Below, piece by piece: positions 55,710 to 64,000 of a stretch of DNA of 64,000 nt. The position numbers and the translations under genes were made by a program. The stretch spans positions 2,837,257 to 2,901,256 of the forward strand of contig SJPJ01000001.1 of the NCBI GenBank assembly GCA_007859835.1, read 5' to 3'. A model generated the notes under the pieces. The model saw only the letters and a list, made by a program, of their open reading frames with translations. It was not told the origin of the DNA and did no database searches. Source of the DNA: Novipirellula herctigrandis (GTDB lineage: Bacteria > Planctomycetota > Planctomycetia > Pirellulales > Pirellulaceae). The stretch's first letter is position 1. Every line of letters starts with the position of its first letter.

Positions 55710-56519
55710 TTGAACCAGCCCCCAAATTCCTCTCCACCGCCCGATTGGCGTCGCCCGGTTGGCGTCGCCCCCGGAACCTGGGATTACGTCCATGAGCGGA
55801 CAATCGCCGACCATTATGACGCGTTTGTGGCAGATACTCCGCTATGCGCTCTCGATCAACAAATCGTCGCAGATGAATTTTCTCTGCCCCAACCTGGAAA
55901 AACAGTATCAATTCTTGATCTGGGCTGCGGCAGCGGCCGAATCGCAATCCCACTGGCCGAGCAAGGCTTCGAGGTTTTTGGCGTCGATTTGAGCACCCGA
56001 ATGCTGGAACTCATGCTCAAAAAAGCTCGCGAACGAAATTTTGAAGGCCAAATTCACGCGGTTCGAGCAAATTTGGTCGAGCTTGATTGTTTTTCTGCCT
56101 GCTCGATCGACCATGCCGTCTGTCTGTTCAGTACCCTGGGAATGATCCAAGGCCGAGCAAATCGCCGCCGAATGCTAAGCCATGTCGCTCGCATCGTTCG
56201 CCCAGGCGGAAAATTGGTCCTGCACGTTCACAACCGCTGGGCCGCATGGCTGGAACCACGAGGCACTCGCCGCTTGGTCGGCAGTTGGACTCGGTCGTGG
56301 TGGGACCGCAACCACGAGTTCGGCGATAGCGTTTATGCCTACCGAGGCCTCGAGAAAATGTTTATGCACCGGTTTAGCCGATCCGAACTCGTATCGGACT
56401 TCACAGCCAGCGGATGGAAAACGACAAAGTTGCACTGCGTTGCACCTGATGGATCTTCCCTCCAATCGCATCGGTTTGTGCCTGCCGGTGGTTTCGTCGT
56501 GATTGCAAGTCGCTCGTAG
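55710..56519 (+). CDS. Class I SAM-dependent methyltransferase
   Basis: A 269-residue protein with the SAM motif ILDLGCGSGRIAIPLAEQGFEVFGVDLS near residue 70 (glycine loop and the acidic residue at the end of the second strand) and CLFSTLGMIQGRANRRRML near residue 140. A PGGKLVLHVHN strand near residue 170 follows. No domain tells the substrate. The start is a TTG with no clear Shine-Dalgarno; no better in-frame codon exists before the conserved part. It is divergent from gapA and converges on the LURP-one-like gene, with 17 bp between stops. Confidence 0.85.
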   Translation: MNQPPNSSPPPDWRRPVGVAPGTWDYVHERTIADHYDAFVADTPLCALDQQIVADEFSLPQPGKTVSILDLGCGSGRIAIPLAEQGFEVFGVDLSTRMLELMLKKARERNFEGQIHAVRANLVELDCFSACSIDHAVCLFSTLGMIQGRANRRRMLSHVARIVRPGGKLVLHVHNRWAAWLEPRGTRRLVGSWTRSWWDRNHEFGDSVYAYRGLEKMFMHRFSRSELVSDFTASGWKTTKLHCVAPDGSSLQSHRFVPAGGFVVIASRS

Positions 56520-56536
56520 AGACTAACGGAATTGAA

Positions 56537-57121
56537 TTATCCGCGTCCACGCTCAAGCAACACCATCATGATCAGTGCGAGTAGCGATCGAAGCTCGTCA
56601 TCCTCGGGGATGTCGCTCAGTTTTTCGAGAACAAACTTTCCTTCAAACACGGCGGGTTTCTTGGTGAGCCGAAGCAACTGCGTGCCGTCGGGTCGGCAAA
56701 CGATGTAGCTCGGATTGAGTAACATCGCTGCAACAAAGCCAATCACAGGGATCTCACCCAAGATGCTCTCAAACACTTTCTTCACCGGACTCTCTTCGCT
56801 GATCGTCATGTCGACCGCGTCGTCCTGCATAATCTCGTAGTGGGCCGACCAAAGTGACCGCATCCCTTTGCGTCGCACTGCGCCCCAATCGTTTCCTTGG
56901 GCATCGGTGAAGTGATAATTAGCCGAAAAGTCAATGATCCGATCCGACGCAATTTGGAATATCTGGCTCGTTTGCTTTTCATCGCTGTATATCTGAACGT
57001 TCTCTTTCAACTTGAACATTTTCTGCTTGATATACATCAACACATTGCCGGTCGCGTCGGTCGCAGTAATCCGTTGACCAAAGGTCATGAGTTTAAAGCG
57101 AAGCTCAATAGGGTATTGCAT
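56537..57121 (-). CDS. LURP-one-related / Tubby-C2-like protein
   Basis: A 194-residue protein of the LURP-one-related (YxjI, DUF567) family. It starts MQYPIELRFKLMTFGQRITA, then ATGNVLMYIKQKMFKLKENV and VDMTISEESPVKKVFESI; the C-terminal hydrophobic part (VIGFVAAMLLNPSYIV) contributes the buried helix of the Tubby-like barrel. Roles of bacterial members are not known; some may bind membranes. The frame extends upstream, but the ATG at 57121 gives the family N-terminus. The gene lies downstream of the DUF3467 gene on the same strand, after a terminator hairpin. Confidence 0.82.
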   Translation of the reverse strand: MQYPIELRFKLMTFGQRITATDATGNVLMYIKQKMFKLKENVQIYSDEKQTSQIFQIASDRIIDFSANYHFTDAQGNDWGAVRRKGMRSLWSAHYEIMQDDAVDMTISEESPVKKVFESILGEIPVIGFVAAMLLNPSYIVCRPDGTQLLRLTKKPAVFEGKFVLEKLSDIPEDDELRSLLALIMMVLLERGRG

Positions 57122-57156
57122 GATGGACAAGCTGTTGGAAGAAGTGAAAACGAAAG

Positions 57157-57190
57157 AAGCCGCGCAACCCAAGTGGGGGCAACGCGGCTT
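57157..57190 (-). terminator. Terminator hairpin after the DUF3467 gene
   Basis: AAGCCGCG (57157-57164) and CGCGGCTT (57183-57190) form an 8 bp perfect stem, with an inner CCC/GGG pairing in the loop. On the minus strand it is followed by a T-rich stretch (CTTTCGTTTTC). It lies 30 bp past the stop codon. Confidence 0.65.
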
Positions 57191-57220
57191 CGTTTAGCAG
57201 AAAATTTCCAGCAAAAGTGA

Positions 57221-57613
57221 CTAGCTCTTTTGCGGAGGTTGCTGTTGTTGTAGCCCCGGACGAACTCGCTTGTTGATGTCCGTTTCCAAAACGCCAAAAA
57301 CCGATTCATGGCGAGCGACTGACATTTGAAGGGCGGCAAGCAAACGCTTCGCGGTAAAGAAATTCACGATGATACGTTGCTTAACTTGGATCGGCTCCTT
57401 CGGCACGCCAATCGGTTGTGGATTCAAACCGAAGTCGACGATCAGTTCTTCAGGCGAACCGGTGACGCGGCAGAAATTGGCATAAGTTGCCATCGCGTTG
57501 TCATCGTTCACTTGAACTTGAACGGGTTGTTGAGGTGGTGTTTGAGCAGCCTCGGCCGGAGTCGCAGCCGCTTCGGGCTGTGCTGCGTCGGTCGTCTTGG
57601 TGTCGTCTGCCAT
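57221..57613 (-). CDS. DUF3467 protein
   Basis: A 130-residue protein with a Pro/Ala/Gln-rich first third (residues 1-35) and a conserved core: YANFCRVTGSPEELIVDFG, then NPQPIGVPKEP and QRIIVNFFTAKRLLAALQMS. This matches the DUF3467 family found across planctomycetes and some other phyla. The C-terminus is again Gln-rich. Function unknown. A terminator hairpin separates it from the LURP-one-like gene. The 290 bp upstream spacer separates it from the M50 peptidase gene. Confidence 0.88.
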   Translation of the reverse strand: MADDTKTTDAAQPEAAATPAEAAQTPPQQPVQVQVNDDNAMATYANFCRVTGSPEELIVDFGLNPQPIGVPKEPIQVKQRIIVNFFTAKRLLAALQMSVARHESVFGVLETDINKRVRPGLQQQQPPQKS

Positions 57614-57906
57614 CTGTCAAGTTTCTCCAAAAAGTTGAGGAAGATTTTAAACGCTCTCGTGTTACAAACGATCGAGAACGAGTGAGGGGCGAAAAAACAA
57701 AAGGTTATCTCATGGCGTGCCGCCCGAATTGCATTTTCGCTGCAAGCATGCCGACTTTTTTGTAGGAATGCTGCCATCCTATCAATACCGTCCGCTGCTG
57801 CAACGTGAGACAACGATGTTCGATCTAAAAATAAGGTGTTGTTTTCAATCCAATGTTAAACGACGAAAGATGCGTAGTTTGGTCGTGCGATCAATGTCAG
57901 TATTTT

Positions 57907-60144
57907 TTAAAACTCAAAGTTAAATGTCTTCGCAATCACTCGCCACAACCGCTGCCCAAGCGACATCGGATCGACATGCACCTTCGCACTGCCACGATAC
58001 CCGGGTCGGAACGGCAATTCGCTTGGATCAAGTGGCACGCGAGCCTGGTAGGAAACGCTGCGTGGCTTGATCGCTCCGGTGCGCGGATCAATCTCTGTTT
58101 GTAAATCGCCGCCCGTTTGGCTAGCCATCGAAGTCGAGGCTGCTTTGAGCGGATCATTCGACTTTTCGGCAATCACCCCGGTAAACGTTTCGAGTCTCCG
58201 CGAGTCAAGTTTCATGTCAACCGATTGGCCTTCACGAACCAATTGCACGTCCCCTTGGTCGATCACCAATACGGCTTCGAATTCATCGGGTTTACCTATC
58301 TCGCAAATCAAATCATCCGCTGTCAACATCGCTCCGCGGTTACGTTCATCCAGCGGTGTTCCAGACCATCCAGGCAAACGACCGTCACCCGCTTCCTGCG
58401 GTTTCTTGATCGGTGGCGGCAAGACATGCCCATCCTGCTTTGCCAATACGACCAGCCGATCGAGTTCTTCTTGCGTTTTGGCTTTCAAGTCACGGATCGA
58501 ATGGAGCAGTTCCGCTTGCGTTTCAATTTGTGCTTTGAGCGCATAATCATCGCGACTTCGCAGCGACATATTTCTCAACTTCACCGACGCAACTTCCTCT
58601 TCGCCGCGAAGATCAGCCATACGGATTTGAAGGTCCGGATTCTCCAGCACTGCAATCTTGTCATTGACGTGCACAATCGTCCCTGGCTCAACGGTCCATT
58701 GAATTCGGCCGGGCGACCCTGCGTAAACGGCGCCCGCTTTGCTTGGACGAATCTCAAACGCACAATCGACATGATGAGGGAAGGGGATATAGGCAACACC
58801 GGCGAGGATTGCTCCCACAATCGCCAGCGTAGCCAGAAGGCGACCTCGTTTCACTTTTGATAATCTCCCAGGAGTACGACAGAATTTCCAGGTTTGAATG
58901 ATCGGTTGTGCGACCAGCCCAAAAAACCCAACAACCGCAACCATCCGGCCAATCGCTTGAAGCCCGTATGGTTCGAGCACTTTGATGACGAACCAGCAAA
59001 TCGAGAAGACCACGACCCAGCGATAAATCACACTGGCGACCGTAAACATCCCGAACCACAACTTACCCCGAGTCGGCATGAACGGATCGTCTTGAAGCTC
59101 CAAACCAAGGCACGTCTCTTGAAACCAACGCTTCAATACTTCGGTACTCTTTTGACGAAGGTTCGGAATCTCCAGAGCATCCATCAAAATGTAATAACCG
59201 TCAAACCGAAGCAACGGGTTTCCGTTGACGAGCAACGTTGAAACGGCATTCAGGAACATCATGTTCAAACACAAATCGTTGATAGTGGTTCCCTGTTCGG
59301 AAAACCACCAAACAAACGCGGCGATGGAAGCCAAAACCATTTCAACATAGATTCCGGCTGCACCGATCCAGACACGTTTCCATTTGTTAGGCAACATCCA
59401 CGAGTCAGACACGTTGCAATACAAACACGGAGTGAACACCAACAGCATGAAGCCGATTTCGTGACATTCACCGCCGAATTTCTTACAACTTAGCCCGTGC
59501 CCGAATTCGTGAAGCACTTTCACAATTCCCATCGTGACCGCCAAAATCAGCCACCGGTCAGCAGCGAAAAATTGTTGAAACGTTGGCAATTTCGCGTAGA
59601 CCGTTTCGTATTGGCTAGCCAACAGCAAGCCCGCACAGCCGAACAGTCCAATAAAAAACAACAGCGCAGGAACGGTGAACACCCAACCGAGCCAAGGCAA
59701 AATTGCGTTCAGAATTTTTTCAGGGTCAAACCCTCGGAACCTTAGCGCAAAGACATTGGAGACTTTGCCCATCATTTCCTTGTTTTTCTTTTTGCGACCA
59801 CGTTCACGCAGTGCTTTTCCCTGGCCGGGCGAATTGCTGATCACGAGCCCGCTACGGTGCAGCATTCCAATAAATTGCTGCAAGTCACCGAAAGTGATTT
59901 TTTGCGGAGCGAACCGCTGCTCAAAACCATCCTTGATCTGTTGCAGACTGACGTGACCATCGAGCATATTGAGAATGTAGTACTCTTCGTCGTGAAAACG
60001 AAAATACTGCAATCCCACGGGCTCTTTAACAACCCAATATCCCGTCCCCTGATAGCGATGTCGACTCGACGTCAAGTCAGGCCGCTTGCGCACCGTGAGC
60101 GCACGCGATGAACTGCTAACGAGAGATTCGGCAAGACTTGGCAT
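57907..60144 (-). CDS. PqqD-like/M50 site-2 protease/HlyD-like fusion membrane protein
   Basis: A 745-residue protein. Residues 20-110 resemble a PqqD-like/RRE winged-helix domain (RYQGTGYWVVKEPVG, YYILNMLDGHVSLQQI). A membrane metalloprotease of family M50 follows, with HEFGH (H212, E213, H216) and a distal NPLLRFDGYYILMD segment that supplies the aspartate. About eight membrane segments precede a C-terminal biotin/lipoyl-HlyD-like domain (residues 470-745: VYAGSPGRIQWTVEPGTIVH). Known relatives are uncharacterised planctomycete proteins. The architecture suggests a processing and/or export apparatus. HlyD-type adaptor genes lie directly upstream in the same direction. Confidence 0.85.
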   Translation of the reverse strand: MPSLAESLVSSSSRALTVRKRPDLTSSRHRYQGTGYWVVKEPVGLQYFRFHDEEYYILNMLDGHVSLQQIKDGFEQRFAPQKITFGDLQQFIGMLHRSGLVISNSPGQGKALRERGRKKKNKEMMGKVSNVFALRFRGFDPEKILNAILPWLGWVFTVPALLFFIGLFGCAGLLLASQYETVYAKLPTFQQFFAADRWLILAVTMGIVKVLHEFGHGLSCKKFGGECHEIGFMLLVFTPCLYCNVSDSWMLPNKWKRVWIGAAGIYVEMVLASIAAFVWWFSEQGTTINDLCLNMMFLNAVSTLLVNGNPLLRFDGYYILMDALEIPNLRQKSTEVLKRWFQETCLGLELQDDPFMPTRGKLWFGMFTVASVIYRWVVVFSICWFVIKVLEPYGLQAIGRMVAVVGFFGLVAQPIIQTWKFCRTPGRLSKVKRGRLLATLAIVGAILAGVAYIPFPHHVDCAFEIRPSKAGAVYAGSPGRIQWTVEPGTIVHVNDKIAVLENPDLQIRMADLRGEEEVASVKLRNMSLRSRDDYALKAQIETQAELLHSIRDLKAKTQEELDRLVVLAKQDGHVLPPPIKKPQEAGDGRLPGWSGTPLDERNRGAMLTADDLICEIGKPDEFEAVLVIDQGDVQLVREGQSVDMKLDSRRLETFTGVIAEKSNDPLKAASTSMASQTGGDLQTEIDPRTGAIKPRSVSYQARVPLDPSELPFRPGYRGSAKVHVDPMSLGQRLWRVIAKTFNFEF

Positions 60145-60236
60145 CGAAGAAAGTTTAAAAAGTAAGCGGTGACGTTTATGGAGACAAACCGCGACGCACG
60201 ATCACGCACGAGCCTCGGGCTAAAGCTTTAGAGCCA

Positions 60237-60257
60237 GGGAACTCACCTTAAGTTCCC
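60237..60257. promoter_or_regulatory. Inverted repeat in the M50/HlyD gene spacer
   Basis: GGGAACT/AGTTCCC forms a seven-base-pair perfect stem around a 7-base loop, beside a second, shorter inverted repeat (about 60218-60235). It lies 14 bp past the HlyD gene stop. There is no T-tract, so it is not a standard terminator; it could be mRNA processing or attenuation. Confidence 0.4.
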
Positions 60258-60270
60258 CGATGAAGGCGAT

Positions 60271-61197
60271 CTATGGTTTAACAATAATTTCGGCTCGCAT
60301 CCCGGGTTTGATTGTCCAGTCTTCGCCTTGTTGTTGGTTTCGAATTTCGACCCAAACACGGTATCGGTTTCGCAAATCGATCTCACTACTGACAAAGTCG
60401 ATTTTGCCTTGAAGCGACATCGCGTTATCACTATTCGCTTCGCGATAGACCAGCACTTCGACGGGTGTCCCGCGAGTAACTTGTCCAGGATAGCGAAGCG
60501 CGTCGATGTCACCTTCGACTCGTAATTTGTCAAGTTGGACCAGTTTTGCAATTGGCGTTCCGGGCTGCACCCAGCCGCCGAACTGGGCAAACCGCGTCTC
60601 GATAAATCCATCGAACGGAGCCGAGATGCGATACTTTTTAAGTTGCGCCTCGGCCATCTCTCGTTCGGTTTCTTTCCCTTTGAATTGCACCTTAGCAATT
60701 TGAATTTGCATTTCGGAAACCTCGATTTTCAGTTTCCCACGCTCTGCTTCGAGCCGTTTCTTTTCGAGTTCCCAAAACGGAATGGCTCCTTCGCGGCGCA
60801 GTTCCGCGTATGCCTCCGCTTCGGCGCGTGCCAACTTTTCACTGTTCCGTGCGTCCTCTAAGTTGACTTCGTTCGTCGCATTCAACAAAGCCTCTTTCTC
60901 TTCGGCTTTCTTTAGCTCGACGCCGAAATTCGCTTGTGTGTCATCGATGATCGCCAAAATGTCTCCGGCGGCAACCGTCGCTCCTTCTTCAAACTTAAGC
61001 TCCATCAACTTCCCCTCAACTTCGGCTGGAACGTCGACACTGTTGATAATTTTGACCATGCAGTTTTCGGCGCGAATTTCACCCGAATTGGCAGAGGTGG
61101 ATGGCTGACCAAAATTGGACTGGGTGAAGCTATTTTGCGCTATCGCGGGGATTGGCAAGGCCATGAACGCTAGACAGCCAAAGATAAACGGTTTCAC
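60271..61197 (-). CDS. HlyD-family periplasmic adaptor (membrane fusion protein)
   Basis: A 308-residue protein. The GTG at 61197 (GGAG 9 bp upstream) begins a signal peptide (PFIFGCLAFMALPIPAIAQ); an ATG 12 codons upstream is less likely. The first lipoyl half is VDVPAEVEGKLMELKFEEG. A helical hairpin of about 110 residues (EEKEALLNATNEVNLEDARN) follows, and the second lipoyl half is ISAPFDGFIETRFAQFGGWV. A beta-barrel follows (DIDALRYPGQV). Family role: bridges an inner-membrane transporter and an outer-membrane channel. It lies 57 bp behind the GAF-HlyD gene. Confidence 0.9.
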   Translation of the reverse strand: MKPFIFGCLAFMALPIPAIAQNSFTQSNFGQPSTSANSGEIRAENCMVKIINSVDVPAEVEGKLMELKFEEGATVAAGDILAIIDDTQANFGVELKKAEEKEALLNATNEVNLEDARNSEKLARAEAEAYAELRREGAIPFWELEKKRLEAERGKLKIEVSEMQIQIAKVQFKGKETEREMAEAQLKKYRISAPFDGFIETRFAQFGGWVQPGTPIAKLVQLDKLRVEGDIDALRYPGQVTRGTPVEVLVYREANSDNAMSLQGKIDFVSSEIDLRNRYRVWVEIRNQQQGEDWTIKPGMRAEIIVKP

Positions 61198-61254
61198 AAG
61201 CAGAGGCTCCAAAGGATTAGATCGAGTCGACAACGGAAAAAGGAGGACGTGTTT

Positions 61255-63306
61255 TTAGAAGAAGAACTTATGGCACCATTCGACGATTTCATGAAAGAAC
61301 ACGAACCCGCTGGCTCGGCGACCACAGCGAACTTTGGCAATCACTTTTGCCCCCGGACGCGGCAGCAACTCGCGAAGCTTCTCTTGATCAGGCTTGGCTT
61401 CCATCAAAATCACCGCACCGTGTTCTTCATTCGGTTCGGCTCGCGCCGAGATATCGGCGACTGGCAACTTGGCCTCCAACTGCACATCCGGGTCGGTCGC
61501 CAAGATGTAAGTCACATCCAATTGGTCCGTCTTTTCATTAGTGATGTACGCATCGAGATGCCCTTCGCGTTTCTCAGGCAATTCCAACTTCAAGAACAAT
61601 GGCTGGGTCAAATCGGCCACTTCCAATAAAACTTGTCCAGTTGAAATCGGACGACTACGAAGCATCTTTTCGACATCCCACGATGTCACAACGCCATCGA
61701 TTGGCGAACGAATGATCAATTGATCGGCACGTTCGACTAACAATTGTCGCTTCGCGAGCAGCACTTCCCGTTTCGTATCGAGTTCATTCAATTCACCCTG
61801 CAACGCGCGAATGTCAGACGGTTCGAGTTTTCGCTGCTGCGTCAATTGACCTTGCACGCGAGCCTTCTCTGCTAACGTGGTTTGAATTTGGCCTTCGATG
61901 TCAGTCAGTTGGATTTCCATATCACGGTTGCGAAGACGAATCAATTCTTGCCCCGCTTGGACTGGCTTATTGTGATCGACCAGTACTTCGATCACCTCAC
62001 CATCAATCGGTGCAAAAATCTCGCGTCGAACTTCAGGTGTTAGCGTCCCTTCGGCCTCCAGGTTGAAGTCTTTGGGGAAGAAGTACAAACCGAGCAATAT
62101 GCCGGTAATCAATGCCAACACGCCAAGTGTTTTCGGCAACGTCCGAGCTCGGAGCACCCAAGTCGCCCGACCGATGGCACGCCAAACGGGCATCAAGAAC
62201 AAGTTGCTATGCGTCATCGAGTTTGCGATCGCGCGAGTGCCATGCTCGTATACCAAATCGCAACGAGCATGGAAAACATCTTCGGGAATGTTGCTCTCGA
62301 TTTGTTCAACGATCAACGCGCCGATCACTTCGCCACGGTGCGCGTTGTCACGATCAATCTCGCCCGCCGCACCCGTGTCTTCTTCCGCTCCAAGTTTGCG
62401 CTGGGGTTCGCGTAGCGGCAAGACAGCAATGTTTCGACCGTACGACTGGTCGACGTAGTCCTCAAGAGCCTCTTCAATTTGAGGAGGCAAATCTTCGGTC
62501 GACCCATCATGCCAAAGAGGTTCGCCTGCTGCGACGACTCGTGTTGCCAATTGGTTGAGCGCCGTAACAATGTTCGATCGGCTCTCAATCGTGTCTTGCC
62601 CACTGATTGCCTTGACCGTGCATTTGCGTCCTTTCTTAATCGCCACGCTCACGCGGTCGCATCCGATCAAACGGCGTCCTTCGTTGGCGACGATATGGGC
62701 TGTTTCCATTAAGTCAAGCGATTCATGTGCAGCACGAGCAAAGGCATCCGATTGCTGCCAAAGCGTTTGGCGATCACCAAGCTTCTGCAACTTTTGGCCT
62801 CGTAACCAATCGGCCGCCAGTTCGCACATTTGTTGAACAAACCGAAGGTAACCCCGTTGGGTATCGGGGGCCGTATCGGGACGCTGAAAGACCTCGATTA
62901 AGCCGTCCTGTTGCTCGTCATGCTTGAGGGCCCCAAGCACGAGTAGATAACGTGTCGGATTGCCTTCGGCTTCCCCATCGGTTGTTCCCGAATAAGGGGG
63001 CACGATCAGCGATTGCCCCGTATTGGCAACCCGCTGAATCAATCGTGTGTGCCGCGTCGCATCGTCGGTATCGGTAGCCAAGATCGATGGTTCGGCATTG
63101 ATTTGGTACTGAAGCCGCAAATGACGGTCTTCATCGAGCAGCCAAATGGCACCGCCGGCAGCGGCCAACGCAGTGATAATTCGCGACAATAGCTCGGGGT
63201 AAAACTCATCCGCAGTCGCACCCGATTTAGCGAGCGCGGCGATCTCGTTGACCAACGACCGGATTTGAGCTTTGGTTTCCTCAACGGTTTGCTGATTGAC
63301 CGACAT
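61255..63306 (-). CDS. GAF-GAF-TM-HlyD fusion protein
   Basis: A 683-residue protein. Two GAF-like domains (about 30-165 and 195-365; GGAIWLLDEDRHLRLQYQI and GCDRVSVAIKKGRKCTVKAI) are followed by a membrane segment (LGVLALITGILLGLYFF, 394-410). A HlyD-type adaptor (RREIFAPIDGEVIEVLVDHN, hairpin around 470-560, IIRSPIDGVVTSWDVEKMLR) completes it. The GAF part would be cytoplasmic and the adaptor periplasmic, so it may couple ligand sensing to export. The ATG at 63306 is chosen; the frame extends 150 codons upstream without meaning. It is the first gene of the trio. Confidence 0.85.
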   Translation of the reverse strand: MSVNQQTVEETKAQIRSLVNEIAALAKSGATADEFYPELLSRIITALAAAGGAIWLLDEDRHLRLQYQINAEPSILATDTDDATRHTRLIQRVANTGQSLIVPPYSGTTDGEAEGNPTRYLLVLGALKHDEQQDGLIEVFQRPDTAPDTQRGYLRFVQQMCELAADWLRGQKLQKLGDRQTLWQQSDAFARAAHESLDLMETAHIVANEGRRLIGCDRVSVAIKKGRKCTVKAISGQDTIESRSNIVTALNQLATRVVAAGEPLWHDGSTEDLPPQIEEALEDYVDQSYGRNIAVLPLREPQRKLGAEEDTGAAGEIDRDNAHRGEVIGALIVEQIESNIPEDVFHARCDLVYEHGTRAIANSMTHSNLFLMPVWRAIGRATWVLRARTLPKTLGVLALITGILLGLYFFPKDFNLEAEGTLTPEVRREIFAPIDGEVIEVLVDHNKPVQAGQELIRLRNRDMEIQLTDIEGQIQTTLAEKARVQGQLTQQRKLEPSDIRALQGELNELDTKREVLLAKRQLLVERADQLIIRSPIDGVVTSWDVEKMLRSRPISTGQVLLEVADLTQPLFLKLELPEKREGHLDAYITNEKTDQLDVTYILATDPDVQLEAKLPVADISARAEPNEEHGAVILMEAKPDQEKLRELLPRPGAKVIAKVRCGRRASGFVFFHEIVEWCHKFFF

Positions 63307-63687
63307 GGCGTATTTCGAAGCTAACAAGGAATAAAGGTGTAACGATAGGTTTTGTCGACAGTAGTAAATCCTGCCATCGGACGCCATGTTGACTCGGCTA
63401 CTTCCAAGAGAAACATCCGATCTGTGGCGGGACTTTTCCGTTTGGTCCAAATGCCCCGGTTGCTGTTTACCCCAGCCCCCCGACGCTGAACCCGTCCCCC
63501 CGACGCTGAACCCGGCCCCCCGACGAACTTCCCTTTCAACAATTCCCACTTTCCTACCTGGACAGTTTATACAATTTGTATAAACTCGTCTAGAGAGCGA
63601 TTCAAAAAAACACCAGACACATCCCGAATGTGAACCCTTGTTTACCTTTTCGCAAGTTTTTATTCGCCGAGGACGCAGCAGGTTTTG
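63307..63687. other. Divergent spacer with 20 bp tandem repeat
   Basis: About 380 bp between the GAF-HlyD gene (minus) and the gene at the right edge (plus). It holds a 20 bp tandem repeat (63476-63528) and an AT-rich segment at 63560-63670 fit for promoters. No gene is believed here, although the minus-strand frame stays open. Confidence 0.55.
63476..63528. repeat. Intergenic 20 bp tandem repeat (2.6 copies)
   Basis: Two copies of CCCCCCGACGCTGAACCCG plus one variable base (T or G), then a partial third copy. It lies about 160 bp before the plus-strand gene. Confidence 0.95.
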
Positions 63688-64000
63688 ATGTCTCACCCCG
63701 ATCCCCCCCCCTCCCAACCGCCCCAAGAGGGTGAGCCCAGCAAAGAGGGTGAACATGGCTCGGACCAGATGACGCCCGAGACGGAAGCCACCAGCTCCCC
63801 AATCGACGGCTCCCCGGCTGAGGACGAGACGCTCGGCGGTGCTGCGATCGAAGACCTTGAGCGGGAACTGAATCGATTGCAGCGATCAATCCGCTTGGCG
63901 ATTCAATCCCATTTACAAAAACTTGCCGGGCGTTCGTTCGGTTCACTGGAACAGAACCAGCAGATGGCCCAGTCGGTTCACTCGCTACTTGACGGCCATG
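63688..64000 (+). CDS. Partial gene at the right edge, function unknown
   Basis: An ATG at 63688 opens a frame without stops to the window end (104 codons). The N-terminal 50 residues are Pro/Glu/Ser-rich and disordered (SQPPQEGEPSKEGEHG). The following part is helical and charged (IEDLERELNRLQRSIRLAIQ, then GRSFGSLEQNQQMAQSVHSL). I recognise no domain. It is divergent from the GAF-HlyD gene. The true product continues beyond the window, so the family cannot be judged here. Confidence 0.7.
   Translation, partial: MSHPDPPPSQPPQEGEPSKEGEHGSDQMTPETEATSSPIDGSPAEDETLGGAAIEDLERELNRLQRSIRLAIQSHLQKLAGRSFGSLEQNQQMAQSVHSLLDGH

Noticed and set aside
63307..63756. 150-codon upstream extension of the GAF-HlyD protein
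   Set aside because: It includes a translated 20 bp tandem repeat and lies in a divergent promoter region. The ATG at 63306 begins a normal GAF-type N-terminus.

Overview
The window looks like chromosome of a Planctomycetota bacterium, most likely a Rhodopirellula-like member of the Pirellulales. The evidence is the set of lineage-typical families: a DUF1559 protein with a prepilin-type N-terminus, an SHD1-domain repeat protein, a DUF1571 protein, a DUF3467 protein, a PQQ-like propeller protein opening with DWPQWRGP, several sulfotransferases, and an M50 peptidase/HlyD/GAF-HlyD trio. Shine-Dalgarno sequences are often weak and several genes start with GTG or TTG. No tRNA, rRNA, insertion sequence, phage gene or CRISPR array was found.

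Region 1 (1-18556, all plus strand) is a surface-polysaccharide cluster. It encodes a Wzy-like polymerase, a Wzx flippase, a monotopic sugar-phosphate transferase that primes undecaprenyl phosphate, three glycosyltransferases (one WbuB-like), the CapE/CapF/CapG-type UDP-L-FucNAc pathway, and a DegT aminotransferase. Modifying enzymes include three sulfotransferases, a pyruvyltransferase-like protein, a hexapeptide acyltransferase and an FkbM-like methyltransferase. Together they suggest a sulfated, possibly pyruvylated and acetylated, FucNAc-containing glycan. A GNAT gene closes the run.

Region 2 (18582-39748, all minus strand) starts with a GH95 alpha-L-fucosidase, a cyclopropane-fatty-acid-type methyltransferase, a CbiX-like chelatase, an HMA-like protein, a coiled-coil zinc-ribbon protein and a four-CBS protein. 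It continues with a TolC-like lipoprotein, a DUF1571 protein, an unknown exported protein, a diadenylate cyclase-like protein and a repeat-rich exported protein. It ends with purL, tyrA and ribBA, transcribed in the order ribBA-tyrA-purL.

Region 3 (40051-50256, mixed strands) holds an esterase, an exported rhodanese, a CbbX/SpoVK-like AAA ATPase with a zinc ribbon, a sensor kinase with a CxxxCH haem-type motif, the SHD1 repeat protein, a GrpB-family protein, a PQQ-like propeller and a small lipoprotein. The spacers contain several unrelated tandem repeats with 16-17 bp units.

Region 4 (50472-64000) holds a DUF1559 pseudopilin-like protein, a sigma-70 factor with an array of N-terminal helix-turn-helix segments and a structured leader, GAPDH with a clear terminator, a methyltransferase, a LURP-one-like protein and a DUF3467 protein. 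Then comes the export-like trio: PqqD-like/M50/HlyD, HlyD, and GAF-GAF-TM-HlyD. A divergent gene runs off the right edge.
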